Assembly (NCBI GenBank): GCA_022592445.1
Contig: JABYQR010000703.1
Span: 1-11,472 of the forward strand
Length of the DNA stretch: 11,472 nt
Origin: Cytidiella melzeri
Lineage: Eukaryota > Basidiomycota > Agaricomycetes > Polyporales > Irpicaceae
Reading direction: 5' to 3'
How positions within the stretch are numbered: the stretch's first letter is position 1; each line of letters begins with the position of its first letter. The notes under the pieces are model-generated. The model was not told the origin of the DNA and did no database searches. It worked only from the letters and a program-made list of their open reading frames with translations. Shown one piece after another: positions 1 to 7,737 of the stretch. Both the position numbers and the translations under genes were made by a program.

Positions 1-633
1 GTACCTGAGCAATATCGTCAACATGCTCATATCTTCTCTGAGACAGAATCTCAACGACTTCCATAACACAAATTGTACGGCCATGCAATTGAGTTGATTC
101 TGGAAGCAAAAAGATTCCATGCATAGGTTTACCCGCTGTTGCACCCCGAGCAAGAAGAGCTTGACAAGTTTATCCGAGAGAACCTAGAAAAAGGGTACAT
201 TCGAATGTCAACATCCCCAATGGCATCACCCTTCTTCTTTGTCAAGAAAAAGGATGGAAAGTTACGCCCAGTGCAGGATTACTGGAAGTTGAACAAAGTC
301 ACAATCAAAAACAGAGATCCATTGTCGTTGATCTCCAAACTCATGGATAGACTGCGAGGCGCTAGGTTCTCTACCAGACTAGATGTCAGATGGGGATATA
401 ACAATGTCCGTATCAAAGAAGGTAATGAACACAAGGCAGTGTTTGTCACCAACTGTGGACTCTTTGAACCAACTGTCATGTTTTTTGGACTCACAAACTC
501 TCCGGCTACGTTCCAGAACATGATGAATGATATTTTTTCCGACCTCAGTGCCGAGGGCAAAGTCATGGTTTACTTGAATGATATCTTTATCTACTCCAAG
601 GAGATACCCAAACATTGAGAAGTGGTACATGAA
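1..633 (+). pseudogene. Ty3/gypsy pol fragment (RT domain), old family-A copy
   Basis: This is an internal piece of a Ty3/gypsy polyprotein covering the protease-RT linker and most of the reverse transcriptase. It reads in one frame from base 1 and aligns collinearly, with high identity, to the pol of element A (about 5265-5910, minus). Recognisable RT motifs are the [10 protein letters not shown] block (about 241-273), LDVRWGY (about 379-399) and [12 protein letters not shown] (about 484-516). In-frame stops lie at 64-66 (TAA), 124-126 (TAG) and 616-618 (TGA). The catalytic YLDD box is YLND at 571-582, so the first metal-binding Asp is lost even apart from the stops. Homology stops abruptly at 633, where the LTR of element A begins. 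The left side continues outside the window. It is a dead relic, certain as to family. Confidence 0.93.
629..633. repeat. Putative target-site duplication of element A (ATGAA)
   Basis: These are the five bases just before the terminal TGTCA of A's 3' LTR. They are part of the interrupted pol fragment (codons for His-Glu). Ty3/gypsy integration makes 5-bp duplications, so the same ATGAA should stand outside A's 5' LTR beyond the right edge of the window. The partner copy is not visible, so this is a prediction. Confidence 0.5.
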
Positions 634-763
634 TGTCAAGAGCACAACCAAACTCTATGAAGAGGGAGGAAGTGACAACGGGGATGGAGGAACAACGAGC
701 GAACTCGCATGGACGATGACAACAAGGAAAAGGATGATGAGGGGAAGTGAAGACACAACGACG
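634..763 (-). repeat. Element A 3' LTR, outer (U5) arm
   Basis: These 130 bp match, inverted, the last 130 bp of the solo LTR (7976-8105) with no net length change. The element-outward terminus on the minus strand is TTGACA, complementary to the TGTCA at the other LTR end. Homology to the solo LTR ends at 763/764, where the foreign segment begins. Confidence 0.85.
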
Positions 764-1326
764 TGATACACCCAGAAAACGGCTAGGCACAGAGACACGG
801 CAGCATCCAGCCATTTGCACGGCCCGCGTCCTCCTGAGCGGCAAATCCCTTCACTTTCCCAGTGCCGCGGGCACGAGAGGTTCACCGAGGTCACGAGGAG
901 TCCGCCGGGGATCCAAGGACTTGTCAAGGGGCAGCAACCCGCCGGAAACATCCAAGGCCAAGAACTCGCACCAGACTCTAACTCGCAGACACGCCCTCTT
1001 TGCGTCGGAGCATGGGCCGGCCAGCCACCAAGTGTTTTGGACGTGGGCCGGAAGAAAATTGACTCGCGGACCCCATTTCATGAAGGCTCCTATCATGCCA
1101 CACTGTGCAACTCTTGGACGGCGCCTCATCACCTGTTTGCAACGGTTGGCGCCCCTTCAGCGTAAGTGCGCGCACCGCTTCTCTGCCTTGACCAATGCTG
1201 TGTCCTGCCAGGCGTCGAATTGCTAGTCATTTTGCCTCCGTGGACGGAAGTACTCTGCCACAGTGTTTTCTCGCTCTCGCGTTTGGGTTTAGGACAAAGA
1301 AAGAAAGGTTTAGGAGAGGGGCTTAG
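764..1326. other. Non-coding upstream part of the 1.84-kb segment
   Basis: This is GC-rich sequence with several short overlapping open frames on both strands, none with a recognisable domain or a convincing codon pattern. Lying upstream of the TATA box, it would be the promoter region if the segment is transcribed rightward. I see nothing else in it. Confidence 0.4.
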
Positions 1327-1338
1327 ATATATAAAAGG
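1327..1338 (+). promoter_or_regulatory. TATA box (ATATATAAAAGG)
   Basis: This is a canonical TATA element at the end of an A/G-rich stretch (about 1294-1320), 150 bp upstream of the first ATG of the ORF at 1486. Its placement fits a pol II start around 1360. It faces opposite to the LTR of element A, so transcription would run antisense to that element. Confidence 0.5.
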
Positions 1339-1485
1339 TGTTGTCTGTACTGTGTAGAAAATCAATCAATCCCCACCCCAGTTGTCAGAGTTTCCTTTGC
1401 ACTTTGCGCTCGCGTTGAGGGAGTCTCTTCGCGCCAAAAGCTGTAGCATCTCCTGCGTTGCTTCAGTGTGTCTTTCTTTACATTT

Positions 1486-2010
1486 ATGTCCGCTGTGCCT
1501 ACCATCAACAATCCGCCTCGTGTTTGTCGTTATTGTCCAACAGTTCCACAATTACCAGACAGTTGCTGCCCATACCGCCCGCGCCGCGAGGTCCTTTGCC
1601 GCTACCCTATCATCCCCGCGCCCATGCCGCCGCCTGAACCCTCAGTAGCGCCTACTGTCTCCCCTGAGAGATCCACTCCTAAATCACCTTTGCCAGCATC
1701 GTCCGTCGCCTCCGTTGCGGACTCGGTTGACAATTGCTCTTATTGCGACACTCAGAGCGACCACCCAATTCCCCTGCGCTCAAAACCCTTCATTCCGCTC
1801 GACTGTGATCGTCTGCGCGCGCCGCATCCAGACTGTTGGCTTTTGCTGGACTTTGAAGGCGAGAACCACAAGTGCGAACTTATACAGTTCAATCTCACGA
1901 GCTCCACCAACGTTGTTGTTGGCCACGCATTTGCTTGCAACACGCATCGCCGCTCGGGAGGTGTTGTTCTGCACTATCTCTCCCGCAAACAGTCAATCAA
2001 GTCAAATTGA
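1486..2010 (+). CDS. Hypothetical 174-residue Pro/Cys-rich protein
   Basis: I do not recognise this protein. The ATG at 1486 is the first ATG in frame (the frame stays open a little upstream) and the stop is TGA at 2008-2010. The N-terminal third has paired cysteines (CRYC near residue 14, SCC and LCRYP soon after), then comes a Pro/Ser/Ala-rich linker (about residues 45-85), a further Cys pair (CSYC) and a more globular-looking, mixed-composition end. The Cys pairs might bind metal, but no known zinc-finger spacing is evident. The third codon positions lean to C/T, which mildly favours real coding. A strong TATA box lies 150 bp upstream. Against it, other frames of both strands are also partly open here and composition alone could produce that. 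It lies wholly inside the segment that interrupts A's LTR and may be that segment's own gene or a captured piece. Confidence 0.33.
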   Translation: MSAVPTINNPPRVCRYCPTVPQLPDSCCPYRPRREVLCRYPIIPAPMPPPEPSVAPTVSPERSTPKSPLPASSVASVADSVDNCSYCDTQSDHPIPLRSKPFIPLDCDRLRAPHPDCWLLLDFEGENHKCELIQFNLTSSTNVVVGHAFACNTHRRSGGVVLHYLSRKQSIKSN

Positions 2011-2604
2011 CTGCGGTCTTGTATAGCCTTACGCGGTGTCTTGCGCTCCAATAGTTCATCTTTTGTTTGCGACTCTTTTGGTTTCATTGCTCTGCGTCTA
2101 TTTCTTACCTGCATTATTTTACTGCGTTACTGGGTCTGCGTTTCACCTTCACTGCGTCAAGCTTACTGCGTTCACTTTTACTGCGACCACATTTTACAGC
2201 AACCACTTTCATCTTCATTAGCAACCACGTTTTGTGTTTGAGATTCGTACTGTGTCCACGTTTACCGGCTGCGTCTTTCCGTGCGCCGTCTTTAATTTGA
2301 GGCTTGGCATCTCGCGCGCGTTCTCTGCAAGCCGCACTAAAACTCTTTTGCTTTCACTGCACCGCCCATCCCTTTTGCCCGCAATACGTGTGGTATCTTG
2401 CCCTCCTAGCTCAATATAAACACAACCCTTATTATCACAAACCTCGTTGCTCCTTACAGCACAGGTAAAACCAGGACTCTAAGACCACCTCGCACACTTT
2501 TGCACTACCGCACTCCTACGCCCTTACACTCCTATTGCCACTTTGTAGTTGGTAGTGTTGTCTTTGGGGTTGTAATTAGTTTCGGAGTGTACCTCAGTGT
2601 TTCA
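2011..2604 (+). other. T/C-rich tail of the 1.84-kb segment
   Basis: There is no convincing gene here; the open frames are short and compositional. The first part holds spaced CTGCG motifs (listed separately). Further on is CAATATAAACAC (about 2412-2423), which could be a weak TATA or poly(A)-type signal, followed by CT-rich sequence up to the CA end at 2604. Confidence 0.4.
2092..2185 (+). repeat. Degenerate ~15-bp array of CTGCG motifs
   Basis: CTGCG begins at 2092, 2122, 2136, 2152, 2166 and 2181: steps of 30, 14, 16, 14 and 15 bases, mostly preceded by TTA or TCA. Outlying copies stand at 2011 and 2269. Only the five-base core is conserved between units, so it is either a decayed minisatellite or a spaced binding-site array. 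Confidence 0.45.
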
Positions 2605-2657
2605 CCGGGTCTGTACTCCTAACACTGCCGTGGGAACGTATGGTGTGCTATGGTGCG

Positions 2658-2687
2658 ATGTTCTACAATGTTCCACAATGTTCCAGC
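2658..2687. repeat. Three tandem decamers (ATGTTCYACA-like) in U3
   Basis: ATGTTCTACA, ATGTTCCACA and ATGTTCCAGC follow one another without spacing. The same triplet, inverted, is kept in the solo LTR at 7738-7767, so the array belongs to the LTR family. It could be a repeated factor-binding site. Confidence 0.6.
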
Positions 2688-2699
2688 ACCTTTTATGAT

Positions 2700-2748
2700 C
2701 ATGTGACCAGTCTGTCACATGTACTTGATCACATGCAGTAGTCATGTG
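2700..2748. promoter_or_regulatory. Cluster of four E-box-like CATGTG/CACATG sites in the LTR U3
   Basis: CATGTG or CACATG occurs at 2700-2705, 2716-2721, 2730-2735 and 2743-2748, 13-16 bases apart. The first two form part of a stem-like inverted repeat (CATGTGA...TCACATG). Such hexamers fit bHLH-type E-boxes. Three are kept in the solo LTR (7688, 7702, 7718). A regulatory role is inferred. Confidence 0.45.
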
Positions 2749-2753
2749 CCATT

Positions 2754-2800
2754 GATAAGATAAGATAAGGAAATTGGTAAGATCAGATAAGGAAGATAAA
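2754..2800. promoter_or_regulatory. GATA-factor site cluster in the LTR U3
   Basis: GATAAG starts at 2754, 2759, 2764 and 2786, and GATAAA at 2795. The first three overlap as a GATAA-G repeat. The solo LTR keeps three (CTTATC at 7654, 7659, 7664). WGATAR is the known site of fungal GATA regulators such as those for nitrogen or iron. Binding here is inference. Confidence 0.45.
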
Positions 2801-2836
2801 AGGAAAAGAAAGGAAAAAGTGTGCATGCTCGTGACA

Positions 2837-5800
2837 TTACCCCCCTCCTAAAGGCCTTTTCTCCAGAAGGCAGGAGTTGAGTCTGTTCTGTCTTCCCACA
2901 AGGATACGCGTTGTAGAGCTTCTGAAGGTAGTTTCTTTCTCAAAATTCTCATTGATTGGTCGGAAGTTCATTGCCAAGAATAGAGATGCAGCAATTGGGC
3001 GTGGAGCTCCTGGGTGTTGTCTATGGAAATCTTTTACAGCTTCATCGGCATGAGTGATGTTGGTTGCTGGTTCCCAGGAATTTTCTGAATCTGGGTATCC
3101 TTTCCACTTGACATGGTACTGAAACTCTTTCTTCCGCCCAAAGATCCTTGAATCAGTTATCTGTTCTACCTTGTACTCCTCTTCTTCGTCAACCACAATC
3201 GGCTCCGGTTCAGGAAATTCCCGGTTAGGGACCAAACTTGCCGTCTTGGCTGGTTGTAGCCTATCTAAATGGAACACTGGGTGACACTTGTCTTGAATGG
3301 TGAGTTTGACCCAATAATTCAGGTCCCCAATCTTTTCCAAAACTTCATAAGGACCATCTCGTTTTGGTGCTAGTTTGGCCACCGGCTGTTCCTTTGGATG
3401 TTTCTCACGTTCCACGTAAACCTTATCACCGACTTTAAACTGCAGGGCCTTTGTAACTCCATGATCATAGAATTGCTTCATGCGTTCTGCCGTGAGTTGT
3501 AACGCAGCTTTGACATCTTCTTGGGCTTCTTGGAGCGCTTGAAGACGTTCGTCTGCTGTGGGAACGTTTGATACTGGGTTCAAAGGCACCTGGAACTCCA
3601 GTAAATACCCATAGATCAGTTCGAAGGGAGCCTTCCCAGTGGACGAGTGTACTCGGCTATTAAGTGCAAACTCCGCAATCGGTAACCAGTCTACCCAGTC
3701 ATCCTGTCTGAAGGAACAGAACACTCGGAGATACTATTTTATCTCTTGGCTCATATGTTTGGTTTTACCATCTGTCTGAGGATGGTACGCAGTGGACATA
3801 GACAACTTTACTCCGAGTGCATTGTAGATAGCACGGAGAAACTTGGACACAAACACCGATCCGCGGTCTGAGATCATCTGGCGAGGTACACCATGGAGTC
3901 GAAACACATTTGCAATATAATCCTGCATGTGTTCAGGAGTTTTCATGTTTTCCCGTGACAGGTAGCAATGCACCTGTGCTGTTGTTCGATCAACTGCAAC
4001 CGTGATAGAATCGTATTTTTTGCATGGCGGTAGCTTGACAATGAAGTCGGTGGTAACACTTTCCCATGGAGCATTGGGCGGATCTAGCGGATTGAGTGGA
4101 CCACGTGGTGGGGCAGGGTATGTGTTGGTTCTTTAACAGGTGTCACACGTGTCTACGTAATCATTGACAAAGTGCGTCATGCTGGGCCACCAGTAGTTCC
4201 GAGATAGTAACTCTAGTGTTTTGTACCTCCCCGGATGTCCGGCAGCAGGTAAGTCGTGATGTCTCCGGACTAGTTCCTTTCGGATTTCATCATCTTTAGG
4301 GACATAAACTTTTCCCTGGAACAATAACAATCCATTCTCCACGTTCCACTCTTTGAGTCCCTGGCTAAGAAGACGAGGTCCGAGTTTCTTGACTTTGGCA
4401 AGTGCTTCTGCCACCTCGGTCTCTCGAAGAGAACATTCACGGATATGTTTCAGCAGGTCTCTGTCTGGTTGTACGCTAGCTTGTCCACGTTGAGAAGCAG
4501 CGGCTCGGAAAACCTCGGGTGCTAAGACTACTTGTGACAGATTGTGTGTACCCAATCGTGACATGGAATCCGACTTCCCCATAGATTTCCCGGGCTTTGG
4601 GATAATCTCAAAGTTGAAACGTGAGGGAAATAACGACCGACGTGCTTGACGACGTGTCAAATTACAATCTGTCTTCCAGATTCGAGGTTTTTATGATTGG
4701 AAAAGATAGATAACTTCTCTGGTGGTCCTTCCAGGTAGTGACACCAGTCTTCAAGAGCTCGTACGATTGCCATGAGTTCTCTATTGTAATTCTCATAGTT
4801 TTGTTTGGTCTCAGTCATGCCTTCAGCCCGATAGGCTACTGGACGCGACGTGCCGTCTTCGGCTTGTTGTTCCAATACCCCTCCCATTGCATATCCGGAT
4901 GCATCCGTTTCCAAATGTGTAGGTCTATCAAAACTCCACATTGCCAACACCGGTGCGTCCACAAATTGTCGGCGGAGTTCATCAAATGCCAACTGTTCTT
5001 CAGGGCCCCATTTCCAAGGAACCTTGCCCGTGAGACGGTCTAAGGGCTTACATATCTTTCCGAAGTCTTTGATGAATCTCTGGTAGAAGTTTGCAAACCC
5101 ACGTAATTGGCGGATATTGGAGACATTCTGCACTCAGCCACTGCCTTTACTTTGACAGGGTCCATGCGTAACTGATTGTGGCCAATGATAACGCCAAGAT
5201 ATTCTGTCTCTGAACGCTCAAACCCGCATTTCTCAGGCTTAAGAAACAGATCATGTTGTCTGAGCCATCTCAGAACTTCATGTACGACCTCACGGTGCTC
5301 GGAGATCTCCTTGGAATAGATAAGGATATCATCTAGGTAGACAGTGACCTTGCCCTCAGCAATGAGATCAGCAAAGATGTCGTTCATCATGTTCTGGAAT
5401 GTGGCCGGTGAATTGGTAAGGCCAAAGAACATGACCATAGGTTCAAACAGTCCTTGGTTGGTGACGAATGCAGCTTTGTGTTCATCGCCTTCTTCGATGT
5501 GGACAACATTGTACCCCCATCTGACGTCCAGCTTAGTGAAGAACTTAGCACCTCGCAGTCTATCCATGAGTTTGGAGATCAACGGCAATCGGTAACTGTT
5601 TTTGATAGTGACTTCGTTCAACTCTCGGTAATCCTCTACTGGGCGTAACTTTCCATCCTTTTTCTTGACAAAGAGGAAGGGTGACGCCATTGGGGACTTC
5701 GACAGTTGAATGTACCCTTTCTCTAGGTTCTCTCGGATAAACTTATCAAGCTCTTCTTGCTCAGGGTGTGACAGCGGGTAAACCTTTGCATGGAATCCTT

Positions 5801-6749
5801 TTGCTTCCGGAATCAACTCAATTGCATGGTCGTACGACTTGTGTTCTGGAAGTCGTTGAGATTCCGTTACAGAGAAGATGTGAGCATGTTGACAATATTG
5901 TTCAGGTACCATCTCCTCAAAGGTTTTGACTGGTTTAACCCAGTTCTGGACCTCAGCTATTTCACTAGAGTATGTGTCTCCTGCTAGAGTGAACAAACAT
6001 TTGCCTTCCTGTACCATAGGTGTCGGGCGTGTGCGTACAATGCGTCGGGGAGTTCCTTTTCCACCAAGCTGAGTAGTGGCCTGTGCCTGTAACTTCGGCG
6101 GTTTGGCCCCATCCAAACTTTCTGAACCTTCCATGGTTTCCTCAATATCTTCTTCGGCCTCCTCCGTATCCACCGGCAAGTACGGAAGTTGTTCCACAAA
6201 TTTCCGCAATCCTGGGGACATCTTCTTCCGCTTGGGCTCAGCTGTTCTCTTAGCTGCAACCTCCTTCGCTTTATCAACCCGTTGCCTGGGTTTACATGGA
6301 TCAGGACATCCATCCATCCTGATGATGCCTTCATACCAATCAATGGTGGGGTTCTGATACCGCAACCAATTGATTCCTATAAATACGTCTTCCAGCCCAA
6401 TATCGGTGACCGTGAAGATGGTCCTCTCCTCGTGGTCCCCTATGCTCATATTGAGAATGGCAACTTTGTCAATAGCCCCGTCTCAATTTGGGGTTCTGTC
6501 TATGTTGTACACCGGAATGGGTTGTTTCAACTTCCGGGTCCTGATACAATGCTCTTAAACAAACCATTTATGAATGAATAGTGTCAAGGCTCCACTATCA
6601 ATCATTGCTGCGACTTCTTTAGATCTCCGTACGCCTGAGACCGTAATGGGTACGTGAAAATGTTCTGATGCTGAACCAGTCTCTACTACATCAGATGCGA
6701 GTACGGAAAATCTATTGTTGAATGGTATGCGTGGGGCGCGTGCTTGCAC
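2837..6749 (-). pseudogene. Element A pol: protease-RT-RNase H-integrase-chromodomain, broken
   Basis: This is a Ty3/gypsy polyprotein relic. Order on the minus strand: aspartic protease (DSGA at 6588-6599), linker, RT (LDVRWGY, YLDD at 5328-5339, intact), RNase H (DAS Asp at 4903-4905; the later Asp of the DH pair is Asn at 4696-4698), integrase zinc domain (about 4130-4270), integrase core (SDRG retained; the residue 36 after that Asp, normally the catalytic Glu, is Lys at 3758-3760), GPY/F motif (about 3310-3350) and chromodomain (about 3025-3183, aromatic-cage Tyr, Trp and Tyr present). Lesions: TAA 6555-6557, TGA 6483-6485, a small deletion with frameshift near 5130 between RT and RNase H, a frameshift near 4683 that looks like one lost base, TAA 4133-4135 and TAG 3734-3736. 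The frame lies -1 relative to gag. It cannot be functional. Confidence 0.93.
2840..2852 (-). promoter_or_regulatory. Polypurine tract of element A
   Basis: Minus-strand TTTAGGAGGGGGG is followed by TAA and then the TGTCA of the LTR. A purine run at this place primes plus-strand DNA synthesis in LTR elements. It also encodes the last codons of pol (Leu-Gly-Gly-Gly), and the pol stop TAA touches the first LTR base. The same arrangement recurs at 8592-8608. Confidence 0.85.
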
Positions 6750-6769
6750 AGCTCAAATCACGGCCCTTA

Positions 6770-7399
6770 TCAAAAACCCTCCTCAAGTCTCTTTTTGAGG
6801 TTGGCATCCTCCGCCATCAGCTTTTCCAGCTCTCCAAGTATTGCGTTAAGGGTTACTTCTGATACCCCTGACGGAATTGGCTCTCCTGTTGCCTCCGGTT
6901 TCTTTCCTTCGGCTTTAGATGCTGAGGCCTCTGCATTGGTAGCTGCTACACGTGGTCTACGAGGAGGTGGACGGGGAACTGCAGGCTAGGTGCACGTGCA
7001 TGCAATGTGACTGGGATCCATGGTAAGTTCCTGGCAGTTATAACACCGCTGACCTTGTTGCATTTTGGAGGCGTCAACCTCCATAGGAACCAGACCGTTG
7101 GGAGTGCGAGGGACCGGAGTAAACCGGGGCTGAGATGCGATGGGCTTTGACGTAGTGGACGAAGGAGTAGAAGGCACTTTTCTCTCTGTTGTTTCCCAGA
7201 TGCGGGCATACGTGGCTGCCATCTTGAGAGACCTGTCGATCCACCCCTGATAGTTTGTTGGCAGGGCTTCAGCAGTTGCCAATCTACAATAGATGTACTC
7301 TGGGAGACCCTTGATGAAGCGGATCTCCTTGTCCTTGTTGCTTAATCCGGAGATGCGACCCACGTAGGATTGGAAGTCTGTGACATATGTTCCTACGTC
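6770..7399 (-). pseudogene. Element A gag, C-terminal part
   Basis: Gag forms the particle shell and binds the RNA. The frame begins at the junction with element B (7399/7400) with a capsid-type segment (TYVTDFQSYV, then GLP and the W of YQGW), followed by a Pro/Ser/Thr linker, PMEVDA and a zinc-knuckle region (about 6990-7035). The knuckle is abnormal: CYNC is followed by eight residues before His instead of the usual four. A TAG at 6986-6988 interrupts the frame. Beyond it the same frame continues through a basic Pro/Arg stretch into a Glu/Lys/Leu-rich, coiled-coil-like tail and ends with tandem stops TGA-TAA (6767-6772). The N-terminal half of gag is missing; residues read upstream of 7399 come from the LTR of B. 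Confidence 0.8.
7395..7399. repeat. Putative target-site duplication of element B (ACGTC)
   Basis: These five bases lie in gag of A, directly before the proposed TG end of B's 3' LTR (7400-7401). The partner copy should lie beyond B's 5' LTR, outside the window. It is inferred from where the gag homology stops and from the TG dinucleotide. Confidence 0.35.
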
Positions 7400-7573
7400 T
7401 GACGCGCAGACAGGGGTTCGACGCGGCAGACAGGGACACGGAGTGGATGACAACGAAGTGGTGGTGGTAGGCGTGAAGCACAATACTCTCACCAGCTATA
7501 AATCTTATGCAGATGTCTAGCCCAGTAAAGACCAAGAGGTCGAGATGGGGGCTAGGAGCGTACATGTAGCTGC

Positions 7574-7580
7574 TTATATA
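7574..7580 (-). promoter_or_regulatory. TATA box of the element B LTR
   Basis: Minus-strand TATATAA lies about 175 bases before the proposed LTR end. The bases around it resemble the TATA surroundings of the solo LTR (7835-7860). It would drive transcription leftward if B's 3' LTR were active. Confidence 0.4.
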
Positions 7581-7603
7581 GACTTCAGGGACCTGCGCAC
7601 AGA

Positions 7604-7608
7604 CCATG
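7604..7608. repeat. Target-site duplication CCATG, left copy
   Basis: CCATG immediately precedes the TGTCAC start of the solo LTR and is repeated exactly at 8106-8110 after its TGACA end. Confidence 0.85.
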
Positions 7609-7737
7609 TGTCACGAACATGCATACTTTTTCCTTTCTTTTCCTTTTATTTTCCTTATCTTATCTTATCGATGGTACATGGCTACTGCATGTGATCAAGT
7701 GCATGTGACAGACTGGTCACATGATCATAGAAGGTGC

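Larger units (their letters stand above)
764..2604 (+). mobile_element. Unclassified 1.84-kb segment inside the LTR of element A
   Basis: The segment is defined by comparison with the solo LTR: both LTR arms match up to 763 and from 2605, and nothing between does. It replaces a 157-bp LTR core (7819-7975 in the solo LTR) that holds the TATA box and probable transcription start. The ends are TG (764) and CA (2604), with a weak inverted repeat: TGATACACCCAG against TGAAACACTGAG on the other strand (9 of 12). I see no target-site duplication and no internal long direct repeat, so it is not an obvious LTR-internal-LTR unit. On the plus strand it carries a TATA box, an ORF and a CTGCG array. It could be an insertion with target deletion, a large solo LTR of another family, or an alternative LTR core. 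The orientation is taken from the TATA box and ORF. Confidence 0.55.
2605..2836 (-). repeat. Element A 3' LTR, inner (U3) arm
   Basis: On the minus strand this starts TGTCACGAGC at 2836, directly after the pol stop codon, and matches the first 210 bp of the solo LTR (7609-7818) with scattered substitutions. It has about 22 extra bases around 2770-2795 within the GATA-rich stretch. It contains GATAAG, CATGTG/CACATG and ATGTTCYACA repeats. Homology to the solo LTR ends at 2605, where the foreign segment begins. Confidence 0.88.
634..7399 (-). mobile_element. Element A: truncated chromovirus (Ty3/gypsy LTR retrotransposon)
   Basis: Read on the minus strand, the order is partial gag, protease, RT, RNase H, integrase with chromodomain, polypurine tract and 3' LTR. 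This is the canonical Ty3/gypsy order, and the C-terminal chromodomain puts it among the chromoviruses. The 3' LTR is split by a 1.84-kb foreign segment. The 5' end (5' LTR, primer-binding site, N-terminal half of gag) is absent because element B follows directly at 7400. The coding region carries at least five in-frame stops and two frameshifts, so it is inactive. Its family gave rise both to the solo LTR at 7609-8105 and to the pol relic at 1-633. Confidence 0.88.

Noticed and set aside
587..1365. Several minus- and plus-strand open frames of 60-160 codons between 587 and 1365
   Set aside because: They overlap one another on both strands, show no domain, span the LTR/insert junction in part, and lie upstream of the TATA box. 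They fit chance open frames in GC-rich DNA.
2036..2419. Short Phe/Leu/Cys-rich open frames that look like membrane peptides
   Set aside because: The sequence is T-rich and all three frames give hydrophobic residues, so the look is compositional.
2595..2610. CAGTGTTTCACCGGG resembling a hAT transposon end
   Set aside because: Bases from 2605 onward are LTR sequence shared with the solo LTR, so no hAT element starts here, and no matching end or 8-bp duplication was seen.
5344..6581. Plus-strand open frames across the element A pol region
   Set aside because: They are antisense shadows of the RT and protease-linker coding sequence; the minus strand gives unmistakable RT motifs.
1..6749. Repeat-induced point mutation (RIP) signature
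   Set aside because: Some stops fit C-to-T (probably TAA 4133, TAG 3734), but others in the left relic need G-to-T or A-to-T relative to copy A, and two lesions are deletions. The mix looks like ordinary decay; a dinucleotide index over many copies would be needed.
7590..7608. Primer-binding site starting TGG on the minus strand at 7607
   Set aside because: It would follow CAACA at 8109 once the solo LTR is removed, but the next bases do not look like the complement of a tRNA T-arm and acceptor, and a TATA box lies just beyond, which fits LTR interior better.
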